Assembly: GCA_026874595.1 (NCBI GenBank)
Contig: CM049306.1
Coordinates: 10,561,019-10,625,018 of the forward strand
Length of the DNA stretch: 64,000 nt
DNA from: Sipunculus nudus
Taxonomy: Eukaryota > Annelida > Sipuncula > Golfingiida > Sipunculidae
Direction: 5' to 3'
This document shows positions 46,048 through 59,280 of the stretch, in pieces; the stretch's first letter is position 1, and the number at the start of each line of letters is the position of its first letter. Made by a program: the position numbers and the translations under genes. A model generated the notes under the pieces. The model worked only from the letters and a program-made list of their open reading frames with translations. It searched no databases and had not been told where the DNA came from.

Positions 46048-48300
46048 CTGCAACATATATGAGAAATAGAAATGCTAGAATTTCCTTGTGGAAGCTGCAT
46101 GCAGGGATTCAAGTTTATCCACCAGCGCCAGTAGTGTAAATTTATCTCTAAGGTTGCGGGTGATTCACAGGCGATAGACGGACAACTTTTTTTTAAATAA
46201 TCTTGTTAAGTTTTGCTTTCTTGAAACATAAAGCCAATTTTTTCCCAAATTCATACGTCAGTCGAATCAGTTATTCTCCTGAACAGTTTTCATTCGCAAA
46301 TGCTATTGTAAAAATTAATCCACACTTATCTATTTCAGTACTAGTTTAATATTAATATTTTTTGGATTATGGTTTATTCTAAGAATACAACAAATCTGTA
46401 GCCAAGGTAACACCATTAAGGGCTTCCATGCACCAACACTATCATAAACATTAGAATGTTGCTAAATTGTCTGCAGGGGAACTTTGATTACTTTGCCGGC
46501 ATAGGAATTAATGCTCCAATTGAAAGTGGGCATTAACATACATTTGCATATATAATTTTATGTATTATATAGGCTAAACTGCCTGCTGGGAAAATTTACC
46601 GGAATGCCCTACGAATTTTTGCCCTAATTTCAGTCTAATAATATACCTAATTAATAATTTTCCTATTAATATTTTTATAATATTAAGACACTGAGATGAT
46701 AAACTGCCAACTTGCTGGCAAACAAAATTAGATATTTGGTTAGTCTGTATGTAAAATTAATGTGTAGCTTATTATTTTGTGATAATATCTGGATACTTTA
46801 GATCTCATACAGGGGTGTCAATACAAGGGGGGGGGGGGGCATGTATCCCCCCCCACACACACATACACTTTTTGGCTAGGGGGATGGTCAATGTAATCAT
46901 TTCCCTGCTATTCAGAGAATAATATTTATATTTTGGAAATGAAATATATTAATAATAAGAATTACACACTTTGGTTCCATTTTTGACTTTACTATGTAAA
47001 ACATATAAAACTGGTTTAGAATTAACCTATATATACTTATATACCGTAAACATTTTCTCTTATTTTTTAAACCGTATACTTATAATAAATTTATACTTGT
47101 AATATATGTGAAATGTGTCATACAGACAATAAAAGATATACACACATGCACATCTAGGCCCTAATACTTATAAAAGGAATTCGCTCTACCTTTGTCCTCC
47201 ATGTTCTCTGGAACTACATTGCGTATGACACTGTACCATACCTCATTCTAAAGGTTATTGTCCCCGCAGTGACATAGGCAAATTGAGAATAAATGATTTT
47301 TAATGTACAAATAATTTTGAGTGATTTTTTCCGTTTTTACTGGCTTGCAAGGAGGTTAGACCGAGCACAGCAGAACTACCTTCGGCAATGACCGGAATGC
47401 GTTCATCGTGTTCACTCAACCTCAATCATAAGATTAATTAAGGACTGTTGTTCATATGAATAACGTTTGCTTTCAGTGAGGGATTTAGGCCTGCCTGGCC
47501 TTACGTTTGACTCAGGCTTTGACCCACGTGCGTGGTCAGTAAAAGGGGAATACACATGTTTCCCGCTTTATGAAATGGAGGGTACAACCCAGGAGGATTA
47601 ATGACAAAATCTAATTCAAGGTCCCCATTCCAGGAACAGGGGTGGGGTGGGGTGGGGTGGGGTGGTGGCGGTGTTTCAGGCCTCAAAATTTGTCTGATAA
47701 AAAGAAAAGGTTGCGGCTGCTGAAAATGAGAAACGGACCCTCTGCATGAGTCCCATTGGGTCCGTTTCTGTTACTTACGAGGTATGCATAGTTCTGTTTC
47801 TTTCTTCAGGAACAGTTTCCTTGCAACGTACATTTAATTAATCTTTCATGTGTTCCTCACATCAACCTAATCTTTATACGCCCAACGATAAAATCTAGTC
47901 AAATATCATTGAAAACCTGAATGCTCCCTCGTCTCATTCCGCTTGGCAATGTAAACATCATCACTGACCAGGTCTTCAAGGTAAACAAACCGGGGTATAC
48001 ATTTCTTGCCAAGAGCAAAGCGCCACAAAATAAATGTAATAAATATTTATAGGCTACATATCAGTTTGAACCACAAAACATATATTTTCTGTTAACTATT
48101 AGAATAAAAAATGAGCCAACATTCCACATCTCAGTTAATATATCTCCCTAGACCCAGTTGTGTTTACAACAGAGCCACAACTTGGTCTAAATATCTCCCC
48201 AACCCCGGTAAAAAGCCCGGTATATACAAAAGCCCGGTATACCAGGTTTATCAGCTAGTATTGGATATAATGTATCACCCCTGCAGGCCCCAAAACAAGT
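46048..48300. other. Upstream of the GPCR TM1 exon, no further exon recognised
   Basis: It contains a 13-base G tract (46827-46839) with the inverted partner of the 42.8-kb repeat, and (GGGGT)n at about 47639-47666. The missing GPCR N-terminal exon may be here but is too short to recognise. Confidence 0.5.
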
Positions 48301-48313
48301 GTAATTCGTTGGC

Positions 48314-48317
<4 letters not shown>

Positions 48318-48402
<85 letters not shown>
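48318..48402. repeat. Compound microsatellite (CT)n(AT)n
   Basis: CT repeats at 48318-48351 followed directly by AT repeats at 48352-48402. Confidence 0.97.
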
Positions 48403-48404
<2 letters not shown>

Positions 48405-48534
48405 TTTAATGTGCTTGCGTCACCAATAAAAAACTCACTCATCTAAATATGACAGAAGCAAACAAAAGATTATATTACCTTTATTATCTAAGAAAGCTTA
48501 ATATTGACAAAATCACAATAACCATGTTTTATAA

Positions 48535-49110
48535 TTCAGTAATTTCCAGTGTCCTTACTTATTCACTGGAGTCTGGTTTACAAATATATCTGATAAGTTA
48601 AAGAAACAGTTGAATAATACCAGGAAGAGAAGTAGTGAAATAACTGGTACTTCTCTTGCCACACACCAGGAAATCTGTGAAACCAAAACAATGGCCTTCA
48701 TAACTAAGGTCATGAATGACACAACACATCCCCTATATTCAGAGTTCCGTTTTTTACTTTCAGGTAAACGCCTAGATACAATATTCTGCAGAACAACTCG
48801 TTTTAAAAAAATCTCTCGTACCACACAGTATTAAACTTTTTAACTCACAACCCTCTTAGAAATTTAATGTTTTGAATTATGTGTTTTACCTGCAGAATGA
48901 TCTGTTTTATCATTTTTACATGCTTAATTTTACATGCATAGTCAATATGTTATGTGAGATTTTTATGTATTTTTATGTATTATTTTTATGTATTTATCTA
49001 TCTATTTACTTATTTATTTTTTATGTAATGAATTGCAAGTCAACGACAAATTCCTGGAACTGAAGGCTAATAAATGTTATCTTATCTTATCTTATCTTAT
49101 CTTATCTTAC
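48535..49110 (+). mobile_element. 3' end of a LINE (non-LTR retrotransposon), truncated
   Basis: An open frame ending at 48834 encodes the C-terminal tail of a LINE reverse-transcriptase ORF. A basic KLKKQLNNTRKRSSEITG segment is followed by DTTHPLYSEFRFLLSGKR and TTRFKKISR, the usual pattern after the RT domain (…HPLYSEF..LPSGRR..). About 240 bases of untranslated sequence follow, then a (TTATC)n tail of about six copies at 49077-49109, a simple-repeat 3' end typical of CR1/L2-like or related LINEs. The 5' part is missing, as with usual 5' truncation. The clade is not determined. Confidence 0.8.
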
Positions 49111-49803
49111 CGTAGAATGTGAATACAGGCGTGTATGATTGGTCGATCAAGCAGTAGGTGCAGTAGGGCTTCAACCAAATCCCTACGTGTATTCTCAATG
49201 CATCATCTGAGTACTACCGACAATAATTTCCTTAGGCCTATTTTTCCATAGCCATAATAATCCATATATTAATCAAAATCATTAAAGACAATATAATCAC
49301 TCAAACTGGTTACTGTTGAAACCTTTTAAATTTTGAACAATCACAGTTCTTTAAAAAAACCTGACTACCAGGTGTTATAGCGGTGTGGATGTCGAAGGTC
49401 ATGTATGCTTGTTTTTAGGCTCCTGTCATATATATATTCCCGGTTCTGCGTTATAGCCTCATGCAGCGAATTCCAGTGTCTCCCTGCTACGGTCCACCAT
49501 GGTTTTGACCGCAAAACCGGGATGAACTCTGTACTGACGGTCCTTCTATAAGTTTTTATTAGGGTCCTTCTACATATAAGGTCTATTTATACGGTTCCAG
49601 TAGAGTGTGAGCAGTTTAAATAATTAATTAGATTTTTATAATCTTGTAAAGGAAAACCAGGAATGTAGTCCAAAAGCCCCTAAGGATCAGCCTGAGGCAG
49701 AGAATCAGTGAGGTGTCCCAGCTCTACCCACACATACATAGCAAGAGGAGGAAGCTTCTCAGCGCCTAAATGCAGGACAAGAGAAAAAATTCCTAAATTT
49801 TAA
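49111..49803. other. Non-coding, no gene seen
   Basis: No coding or repeat feature recognised. Confidence 0.5.
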
Positions 49804-50301
49804 AGGGGCCTTTACACAGAAAAGCGACCTTTCTGCCTTCCGTGTGCGACCACAAAATTGACCAGGTCGTCGTAGGAGGCTCAAAGAAGGCAGAATGGTA
49901 GCCTAGGTCGTTCAAAGGTGGTACACAGGAGTTTCAGGTATCGCCATGGACGCCATGGTCGCCGTGAGTTTTTGAACCTGTTCAAAACCATCGCACAAAG
50001 GTCGCCGAGATGATAGGTTGCTCAAAGGTGGCTCAAAGGAGGCTGAGGGGAGGCACAAGCATTGCCGTAATTGTAGAATGGAGGCACAGTGGTCGCTCTT
50101 GTGGCACAGGGGAAGCAGAGGGAAGGCAGGCAAGAAAATGCCCTTATGCTGTGTTTTGGGAGGTTCAAGGGAGGCACAAGTATCGCTGAAACGGTTATGG
50201 AGCAATTACACAGAAACTGGATGTTCTGGGGTTAGACGACCGTTTAGCACACTGGTCATTATTTGGTTGCTCAAAGGTGGCAGGCCTATGTAAAGGGGCC
50301 T
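49804..50301. mobile_element. MITE, PIF/Harbinger-like (498 bp)
   Basis: The 16-base ends are inverted: AGGGGCCTTTACACAG at the left, and the reverse complement of the right end reads AGGCCCCTTTACATAG. TAA flanks both sides (49801-49803 and 50302-50304), matching the 3-bp TWA duplications of Harbinger elements. The interior is rich in GGAGGC/CAAAGGTGG words and has no transposase. The short open frames inside are not genes. Confidence 0.72.
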
Positions 50302-50309
50302 TAAGGCAA

Positions 50310-51330
50310 TGTTAGAACTGCACAAACTTGTAACCAAGCGCGATCCTCGTCAGCATGAATTGAGGCTTACAGGACCCTATTTAAAAATCAATCTGACGTC
50401 AAGGGACCAGGATGTTAAGAGATGGAAGGTTTTTTTTTTTAATATTTCAAGTTTGAACCATAACCATTTGATCTAGAGTTTGCATATGTTGCATAATATA
50501 ATATATGAATTTCATAAATGAATTCAGAAATGTAAATACATCAATATATATATATAAAGTTATAACTGAAATATAACAGGATGTTATCAAACTAGCACCA
50601 GAGCCAATTATATGGTGCATAGCCATAATATGAATGAGCGATGAAATTCAGTTATTACTCATGGACGTGAAGGAGTTTCCATTCTGTGATAGGAAGAAAA
50701 TTTTAAATTTTTGAACGGCACACATCCAGAATTACAGTTTTACAAAATTACATTTTCCGTTTACAACTCCACAAATAGAGGTTAACTGTGCGTTGAAATA
50801 TACTCTGGAAAAAAGAGACAAAGGTGAAAAGTAGTTTCCTGTCATCATTAACAAGGTCAGCGGATAATACTGGTAAATGAAGAACTGAAGAGAAGGATGC
50901 TGGGGCTGGCATTTACATAATTTGATATACATTTTTTTTTCGATATTTTCCATCATCAGACTTGGTCTTACCGTAGCAGACCCTCATGATATCATACTAA
51001 AATCCCCCTGAACCTTAGTGAAACGTCGCAAAACGTAACTACTCGTAGTTCACCGTGGTGTTACCTTAGTAAGCCCTTGTGGGGGCCGAGGCCTAGCCGT
51101 ACTTAATTTAGTCTATCGGAGTAAAACCGTGGCCAAACCGTACCTAGAACCTATAGAGCCGTTCAAGAACCGTGAAAACCCGGAGTGCTGCCCTGGTGAA
51201 CTGTTCCTGAACCGTACATGAACGGTTCTTTTGAAAGTGTCACGGCTCGCTCAAGGCAAACCATAGGGGCTCGTTAAGCAGTGGTGGATCTAGAAGGGGG
51301 TCAAGGGGTTCCTAACCCACCCCCACCCCC
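50310..51330. other. Non-coding, no gene seen
   Basis: At 51010-51250 there is a GC-richer stretch with many AACCGT/ACGGTT words, possibly the end of an unrecognised transposon. No coding support. Confidence 0.45.
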
Positions 51331-51334
51331 TTTG

Positions 51335-52730
51335 GAGCCGAAGCTGACTATAAGTCGTCTGAGCTATAGTCATGGTCCTTTGTCCGTCGTCCGTCCTGCA
51401 GTAAACAGGGCACGTTTTGAAACCGTTGGACCTACGAATCCAAAATTTTGCATACAGTTAGATGTCCCGAAAATCTTCTTCCATCCCGGAAACTGGGTCA
51501 CTTGGACTTCGATCCTTTGAGATATTAAGGAAAAACCTTAATTGTCCCCCCCCCCTCCAAAAAAAAAACAAAAAAAAAAAAAACACTGCGACACTTCAAG
51601 GCTGACTAATATAAATAACACTGATCTGATATTGATCATATTTCATATACATATTTCTCTATATGGTTGAATTTAACAAGGTTGTCCAAAAAGTGTGACA
51701 TGGGACAAAATGAAAATTTTTTTAAAAAGTTGATATGTTCAACCTCTGCATAAGGTCTATTAAAAAAATAATGTCCAAGGTTATGGGCCAGAACATTATG
51801 CACTTTGTAAAAAAAGTCAGGAAACATATATACTCACTTAACATGAGAATGGCTGTAGCAAGAGACATTTTTTCCAGAGATATAACTTTATTTAATCAAG
51901 ATTCAATTGTATAATGAAAATTAGATGAAACTGTATTCCAAATAACACCATGCAGTCACCTATGGTATTTTTCATTTCAAATTTAATAATAATGAATAAT
52001 AAAGTTATATTATTCAATATATATCTATATAAAAGAAATTATGTCAGTATTGTGTAATTTTTTTAAGTTATGGGCCGGAACATTATGAACTTTGTAACAA
52101 ATCAGGAAATATATTTACTCACTTAAAATGAGAATTGCTGACGCTAGAGACATTTTTTTTTCAGAGATATAACTTTACTTAATCAATATTCAATTATATA
52201 ATGAAAATTAGATGAAACTGTATTCCAAACAACACCATGAAGTCACCTATGGTATTTTTCATTTCAAATTTAATAATAATGAATAATAAAATTAAATTAT
52301 TCAATACTAATCATAACGGATCATATGAAGGAAATTAATGATAGACAAATATGCAGTTGATAATATTAATCTAAATTTCCACGTCTTTTCAAAGTGTTTT
52401 AGCTTGTTAATTATAGTTATTGAAAAATTAAAAAAATATATATACATACAAAAAATTATATCAGTATTGTGTAATTTTTTTAAGTTATGGGCCGGAACAG
52501 TATGCACTTTGTAAAAAATCAGGAAATATATTTACTCCCTTAACATGAGAATTGCTGAAGCTAAAGAGACTTTTTTCAGGATTATAAGTTTATTTAATCA
52601 AGATTCAATTGTATAATGAAAATAGATGAAAATGTATTCCAAATAACACTATGCAGTCACCCATGGTGTTTTTGATTTAAAATTTAATAATAAAAAAAAT
52701 AAATTTTATTATTAATTTCTAATCATTATT
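51335..52730 (-). repeat. Reverse-oriented ~670-bp-family unit plus AT-rich partial tandem copies
   Basis: It begins with a hairpin (AGCTGACT...GTCTGAGCT, 51343-51365) and a GTCCGTCGTCCGTCC stretch, then reverse complements of the 15.0-15.8 kb blocks. 'ttatgggcc(a/g)gaaca' with its surroundings recurs at about 51778, 52068 and 52485, each followed by 'actcacttaa..atgagaatt' and a 'gaaactgtattccaaa' block. Confidence 0.75.
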
Positions 52731-55700
52731 GAAGGAAATTAATGATAGACAAAGATGCAGTTGATAAAATTAATCTAAATTTCCAGGTCTTTTCAAATTG
52801 TTTTAGCTTGTAAAAGGGACATAATCAGGAGCAATATTATTCCTATTCTTTCACACTATCAGTTTAGTTTTGCTTTATACAAAAGTTCTCCAGCAAAACC
52901 ATTCGAGCACACAGTCTTATTTCCTCGCATATGACTGTTTAACATCTCGTTATATCCCTGCGTGTTGGTAAACGCAGTCTGTTTACCATAACAAGGCCAC
53001 GTGACCGGAGGTCCGATTTAGAGGGGCAACACGCGGTGTTTCAACCAGCGGAAACATGTATCACATTTTTTTGGGCCAAGTCAGTCAGGGCATCTCCTGT
53101 TTTGCACGTGTTGTGGCCCGACGCATTGGGTTTATGTTTACACCTGCGATCGCGCCCAGTTCACTGTTTTAACACTTGTTTACAGGAGTAAGCAAACGGT
53201 TTCAAGGCAATATATTGGCAGGTACAGATTTATTTAAAGGGGAAGAAGATATTTTTAGTGTTAACTCAATAGGCTGTATAGGTGATTGGGCCCCTTTAAT
53301 AAAATTAAACTTGCCTATCTTTAGTTTGCCTCATGTATGATTTACAGGGTGTTCTTATCCTCAGGTTATTTTTACACATATAATCGTAATTTAGCTGAGA
53401 CTACTTTTAATTTTTTTCTGATACTTTTTTTTTAAATATTTGAATATGATAAAAAATCAGATCTAACACAAATTCTCATTATGTTATTTTGTAATCTTAA
53501 TAAATGTCATAAGATTCTTACTGTTTATAGATGTGAAAATAGTCCAAAGTGAATATATTAGTTTAATTTTTAATATAAATTAAAGCCATTAAACCAGGTA
53601 CTTATGATCATTATTTAAATTTGTGAATATTGTATATTCTGGATTCTCAACATCTTTGTTTGGCTGAAACTGAATAAATACCAGACATGGTGCGAGTGCT
53701 TTGCAAATGTATTTGAATACGAATATGAATATGTACTCCAAAATTCATGCATAAGAACATAAATACAGGTAAAATGAAAGTATCTGAATACGAATGCAAA
53801 TACTTTTAAAATGTATTCATAAATGCATTCATGAATATATTCTATAATTTTACTTCAATAATCATTTGTTTCAGTTATATTATTATAAAAAAAAATCATA
53901 TGATTCTGTCATTATTTTTAATTTAAATTATATTTGGCACAATATTTATTAAATTTTAATAAATAGTTATTAAATTAATAAACTCATATTATATATGCTG
54001 GTGCTTCTCTTCGGTAGGGATACCCTGTAATTATTTAATAACAGTTAAATCATTTGTAAAAAGCATAATTAACATGACTGATAATACACATTATTTAAAT
54101 ACTTTTACTGCAATGTAGATAAAGTAATGTGGCCATATGAAGTCTAATTATGATTGGCTACGATTAACTACGAAGTCCAACCGTAGTGCCACCGGCACGC
54201 CAAAACCCGGAATGTGTGACTATGGCCTATAGATGAGCGTCATGATCCATTGGTCACATTTTTACTTCTTTTAACCCTTCCCTGTTTACATTTATAATAG
54301 GTTTCCTACAAATTCTGACACTGTTTTAATTAACAGTAAAAGCAATACCTTTTAACTTTTATCTTGACCAAGTTTTCTACAGCTATTACAGATAGAGTTG
54401 GCCCTTAGGTTATTGGGAACATTAAAGTTCTATGTGACACGCTTAATCAGAAATAACCTAGCCATATGAGGGAGTTCAAGGCGCCAAATTCGAGTATATA
54501 GTAAAAACCTGTATATAGTCAGGGGGCCAAAGCAAGTAATTTTGAAAAAAAAATTGCTCGGGCTGATAAAAAAATTTCACTTTATTTTTCGTAGAGGTAG
54601 ACATCTTGGGAATAAGAAAACCAATGTTGGCAATCAGGACACTCTTGCACAACATTGCAAGGAGCATTTCTTGTACCAGCTGTATACATTTTTGTGCGAT
54701 TAGCCCAATGTGGCTCTCTCAGTCCCCTAATGGACTAAAACAGTAAGTTATATCTTTAAATGTAGATATTTATATGCACAAACATAATAAGACACACAAA
54801 GTTGATTTAAAAAAAAGACTTCATTCATATATGTGAAAAATTATGGCTTACAAGAACCAAAATACAACTAAACTATTTTAACTAATACAATCTCACATAA
54901 ATGAACACAGTTTCTGTAAGCTTTTACACAAAAACCTTGTTAAAGCATTAAAACTTTATATGATTATTCCTCTTTCTTTAAGTAACAGGCATAAGTTGTT
55001 AAGGTGTAAGACAGATATGTAGCAATGTCTTTTGTACCCCTACCCCCTTATGTATGAAAATGATCGCTAAAACAGGAAACAGCAGACAACATGGAACTTT
55101 ACTTAAAAATATACTCATATGAAAACTGTTACATTTTTAAGCATAAAAATAACTAATCAACAAATTAAAATCACTCTACCAAGGTCAGTCTCTCCTTCTA
55201 GGATGATTTAAATACAACCATATCTGAACGGAGATGTGCTAAAACCATCCAATGAATGAGTTTAAAGTGTCTCTTACATGACTTCACCTGATCTAATAAA
55301 GTAAGAGCTATTATGTTTTAAGAATATTCTTTATGCACCCCTTCCCCTTATTTAGAAGGTAGCCAACAAAACAGGAAATCAGTATTGACACCATACAAAA
55401 TTGAAGCCCTACATATGTCTTCAAGCAAAAATAAAGCCAGAAAATCACAATGTTGCAGTATGTACCATTTTACATTAAAATGAGTTCAGGTAGAAAAGTT
55501 AACGTATTCAGCCATAACAATGTTCATCTCCATTGCCATTTATAAATTGCTGTTGTCAATGAAACATATGTTGTTCAGAAAGGACACTTATCATGTTTAA
55601 TCATCAGTAGATTAGTCACCAGAATAATTCTTCCACACGCACCCTTTTTCCCCCAACAGTGCTGTAGGGGACCTTTGAAAAGGACCATATTTAAGGAGAT

Positions 55701-56290
55701 AGTGGAGCCAAAATATATACAAAGGATAATTGGTATGAAAATGTTAGTATGGGTCCCTAGTTTAAGGATCTGCCTGATGCCAGTGCCAAAAAGTGAGGGC
55801 GTGTTTTGGTAAATCGCATCTGTAGATTGACATGTTTGGGTACAGGAAGAGACATCCGAATGTCTCTAACTTTACTTAATATTCAACGTATTTATTTCAA
55901 TTTACCCTCTGTGTATATCCAAATAAATTCTCTCGAAAAGAATGAAGAGACTGACTGAATTATTATGTACATTTATTTCGTTGGGTAATTGATGGGGGAG
56001 CTAATTGGTTAATAACGTACACCGATTTTTGCTGTGTTTCAAGACTCATCTTATTTTTGATTCAGGAGCCATTCAAAAATAAAGTAATCTTGGGATATCT
56101 TTTAACTTGGAGACAACGTACAATTCCATTGATAAGTTCTAGATAATATTTTACTGCAGCACATCGCCTCCGGTTCAATAAACAAGGCCTACAGGGTTAT
56201 GCGAACCTGTGCAACAAGATTACACCAGGTATAATGCTTCAATGCTGGACCATTACTTTTCAAGAACATGTGTAACATGTATATGAACAA
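52730..56290. other. Long non-coding interval, no gene seen
   Basis: Mostly AT-rich. A GC-richer island lies at about 52920-53220. No ORF with family support, and no tandem repeats of note. Confidence 0.5.
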
Positions 56291-56299
56291 TACAAGTGC

Positions 56300-59280
56300 T
56301 AAACACTAAACAGACGCTGTGCAAAAATGGTGGCAGGTGGCACCACCAATTTTGTGTATGATTAATAGTTATGTGAGATCTATACACATGCAACATTTCA
56401 GGGGGATATGTCAAACCAATCCTGAGATATAAGCCTGAATGCAGCCTATACATAAATGTAGGTGGCGCCACCTGCCACAAAATCCAGAAAGCTATCCAAG
56501 ATGTATAAACCTGCAAAATTTTAGGCAGATATGTCAAACCACTGCCGAGATATGGGATACATCGTGTATATAGGTGGCGCCACCTGTCATCAAACAAGAA
56601 AGCTGTCCATGATGTATACACATGCAAAATTTCAGGTGGATAAGTGCAACCAATGCAGATATATGAGTGTTTTTATCCCACGGCAAACAAACAGACTGAT
56701 GCTGTGCAAAAATGATTGCAGGTGGCGCCACCAGTTTTGCGTATGATCAAGAGCTATGTGAGATCTGTAAACATGCAAAATATTTGCAAATCAGTCAAAT
56801 GGTTCCTGCGATATGAGCTTGGATGTCTACAGCGTAAATTTGAATATAGGTGGCGCCACCTGTCATTAAACAAGAAAGCTGTCAAGGATGTATAAGCCTG
56901 CAAAATTTCAGGTGGATAAGTCAAACCCATCTGAGATATAAGTGATTTTATCCCAAGGCAGATGAACAGATGGAGGCTGTGCAAAAATGGTTGCAGGTGG
57001 CGCCACCAGATTTGCGTATGATAAAGCGCTATGGGAGATCTATACACATGCAAAATTTTGGCCCAACTGGTCAAACGATTCCCGAGATATGAGCTTGGAT
57101 GTCTGCAGCTTAGACGTGAATGTAGGTGGCGCCACCTGTCATAAAATCAAGAAAGCTGTCCATGATGTATACACATGCAAAATTTCAGGTGGATAAGTAC
57201 AACCAATGCAGAGATATGAGTGTTTTTATCCCAAGGCAGATGAACAGACGGACGCTGTGCAAAAATGGTGGAAGGTGGCACCACCGATTTTGTGTTTGGT
57301 TAATAGCTATGTGAGATCTATACACATGCAAAATTTCAGGGAGATATGTCAAACCAGTACTGAGATATAAGCCTGAATGTCTGCAGCCTATACATAAATG
57401 AAGGTGGCGCCACCTGCCACAAAATCCAGAAAGCTATCCAAGATGTATAAACCTGCAAAATTTTAGGCAGATATGTCAAACCACTGCCGAGATATGAGTG
57501 ATTTTATCCCACGGCAAACAAACAAACGGATGCTGTGCAAAAATTATTGCTGGTGGCGCCACCAGTTTTGCGTATGATCAAGAGCTATGTGGGATCTGTA
57601 AACATGCAAACTTTTTGCCAAATCAGTCAAATGGTTCCTGAGATATGAGCTTGGATGTCTGCAGCCTAAATTTGAATATAGGTGGCGCCACCTGTCATAA
57701 AACAAGAAAGCTGTCAAGGATGTATAAGCCTGCAAAATTTCAGGTGGAAAAGTCAAACCCAGCTGAGATATGAGTGATTTTATCCCAAGGCAGATGAACA
57801 GATGGACGCTGTGCAAAAATGGTTGCAGGTGGAACCACAAGTTTTGCTTATGATAAAGAGCTATGGTAGATCTATACACATACAAAAATTTTGGCCCAAC
57901 TGGTCAAACGGTTCCCGAGATATGAGCTTGGATGTCTGCAGCTTAGACGTGAATGTAGGTGGCGCCACCTGTCATAAATCAAGAAAGCTGTCCAGGATGT
58001 ATACACATGCAAGTTTCAGGTGGATAAGTGCAACTAATGCAGAGATATGAGTGTTTTTATCCCAAGGCAGATAAAAAGATTGACGCTGTGCAAAAATGGT
58101 GGCAGGTGGCACCACCAATTTTGTGTATGATTAAGAGATATGTGAGATCTATACACATGCAAAATTTCAGGGGGATACGTCAAACCAGTAATGAGATATA
58201 AGCCTGAATGTCTGCAGCATGTACATAAATGTAGGTGGCGCCACCTGCCAAAAAAAAATCCAAAAAAGCTATTCAAGATGTATAAACCTGCAAAATTTTA
58301 GGCAGATATGTCAAACCACTGCCGAGATATGAGTGATTTTATCCCACCGCAAACAAACAGATGGACGCTGTGCAAAACTGTTTGCAGGTGGCGCCACCGC
58401 TTTTGCTATGATAAGAGCTATGTCAGATCTATAAACATGCAAAATTTTTGCCCAATCGGTCAAAAGGTTCCTGAGATATAAGCCTGGATGTCTGCAGCGT
58501 AAATTTGAATGTAGGTGGCGCCACCTGTCATAAAATCATGAAAGCTGTCAAGGATGTATAAACCTGCAAAATATCAGGTGGATAAGTGCAACAAATGCAG
58601 ATATATGAGTGTTTTTATCCCAAGGCAGATGAACAGACGGACGCTGTGCAAAAATGGTTGCAGGTGGCACCACAAGTTTTGCGTTTAATAAAGAGCTATG
58701 GTAGATCTATAAACATGCAAAATTATGGCCCAACTGGTCAAACGGTTCCCGAGATATGAGCTTGGATGTCTGCAGCTTAAACGTGAATGTAGGTGGCGCC
58801 ACCTGTCATAAAATCAAGAAAGCTGTCCAGGATGTATACACATGCAAAATTTCAGATTTATAAGTCCAACCAATGCAGAGATATGAGTGTTTTTATCCCA
58901 AGGCAGATGAACAGATTGACGCTGTGCAAAAATGGTTGCAGGTGGCGCCACCATTTTTAGTGTATGTTATAAAGCTTTCCAAGGGCTACATTTGTGCAAA
59001 ATCTTTAGCCTTTTCGGTCAAAGGGTTTCCGAGATATGTGGGTTTATGTGTGGAAACAGACGCTCAAATGGACGCTGGGCAGGGAGGAAAGGTCAGAGGT
59101 CAACCAAAAATGAGGGCGCAGCAGTTCACATGTTACCGATCATAATTCCGAATTTTAAAAAATTCTGCCCAGTGGTTATGGAGGAGTTTTCCGGAAACCT
59201 ATGCGGTGATGGCGGCAGCGTCGGCGTTCGACTGAAAACATAGTATCAGCAAAACTCTGTTTTGGCGGATACAATGATTG
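56300..59280 (+). repeat. Higher-order tandem array, ~277-bp dimers carrying GGTGGCGCCACC
   Basis: Perfect palindromes start at 56461, 56573, 56721, 56849, 56996, 57125, 57403, 57552, 57681, 57958, 58234, 58387, 58514, 58792 and 58941. Spacings alternate at about 148 and 128, or sum to about 277 where one copy has decayed. Half A continues TGTCATAAAATCAAGAAAGC and ends in a 'cagacggacgctgtgcaaaaatgg'-type block. Half B continues AGTTTTGCGTATGATAAAGA and ends in 'gtctgcagcg'. Both halves carry 'acatgcaaaattt' and GAGATAT. There are about 10-11 dimers. The array ends in a GTATCAGC...GCGGATAC hairpin at 59243-59272. All reading frames are broken, so it is non-coding. Confidence 0.93.
59243..59272 (+). 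other. Terminal hairpin of the 277-bp array
   Basis: GTATC...GATAC outer stem with an inner CAAAAC/GTTTTG stem, one mismatch and one bulge. A homologous hairpin ends the 15.9-17.1 kb array. Confidence 0.8.

Noticed and set aside
45834-46112. 92-codon Cys/His-containing ORF
   Set aside because: It is a shadow in another frame of the GPCR TM1 exon, which is supported by splice sites and the Gly-Asn motif.
56253-59243. Many 60-120-codon ORFs on both strands of the palindrome array
   Set aside because: They recur with the repeat period, differ in frame from unit to unit and contain no family motif; they reflect the repeat, not genes.
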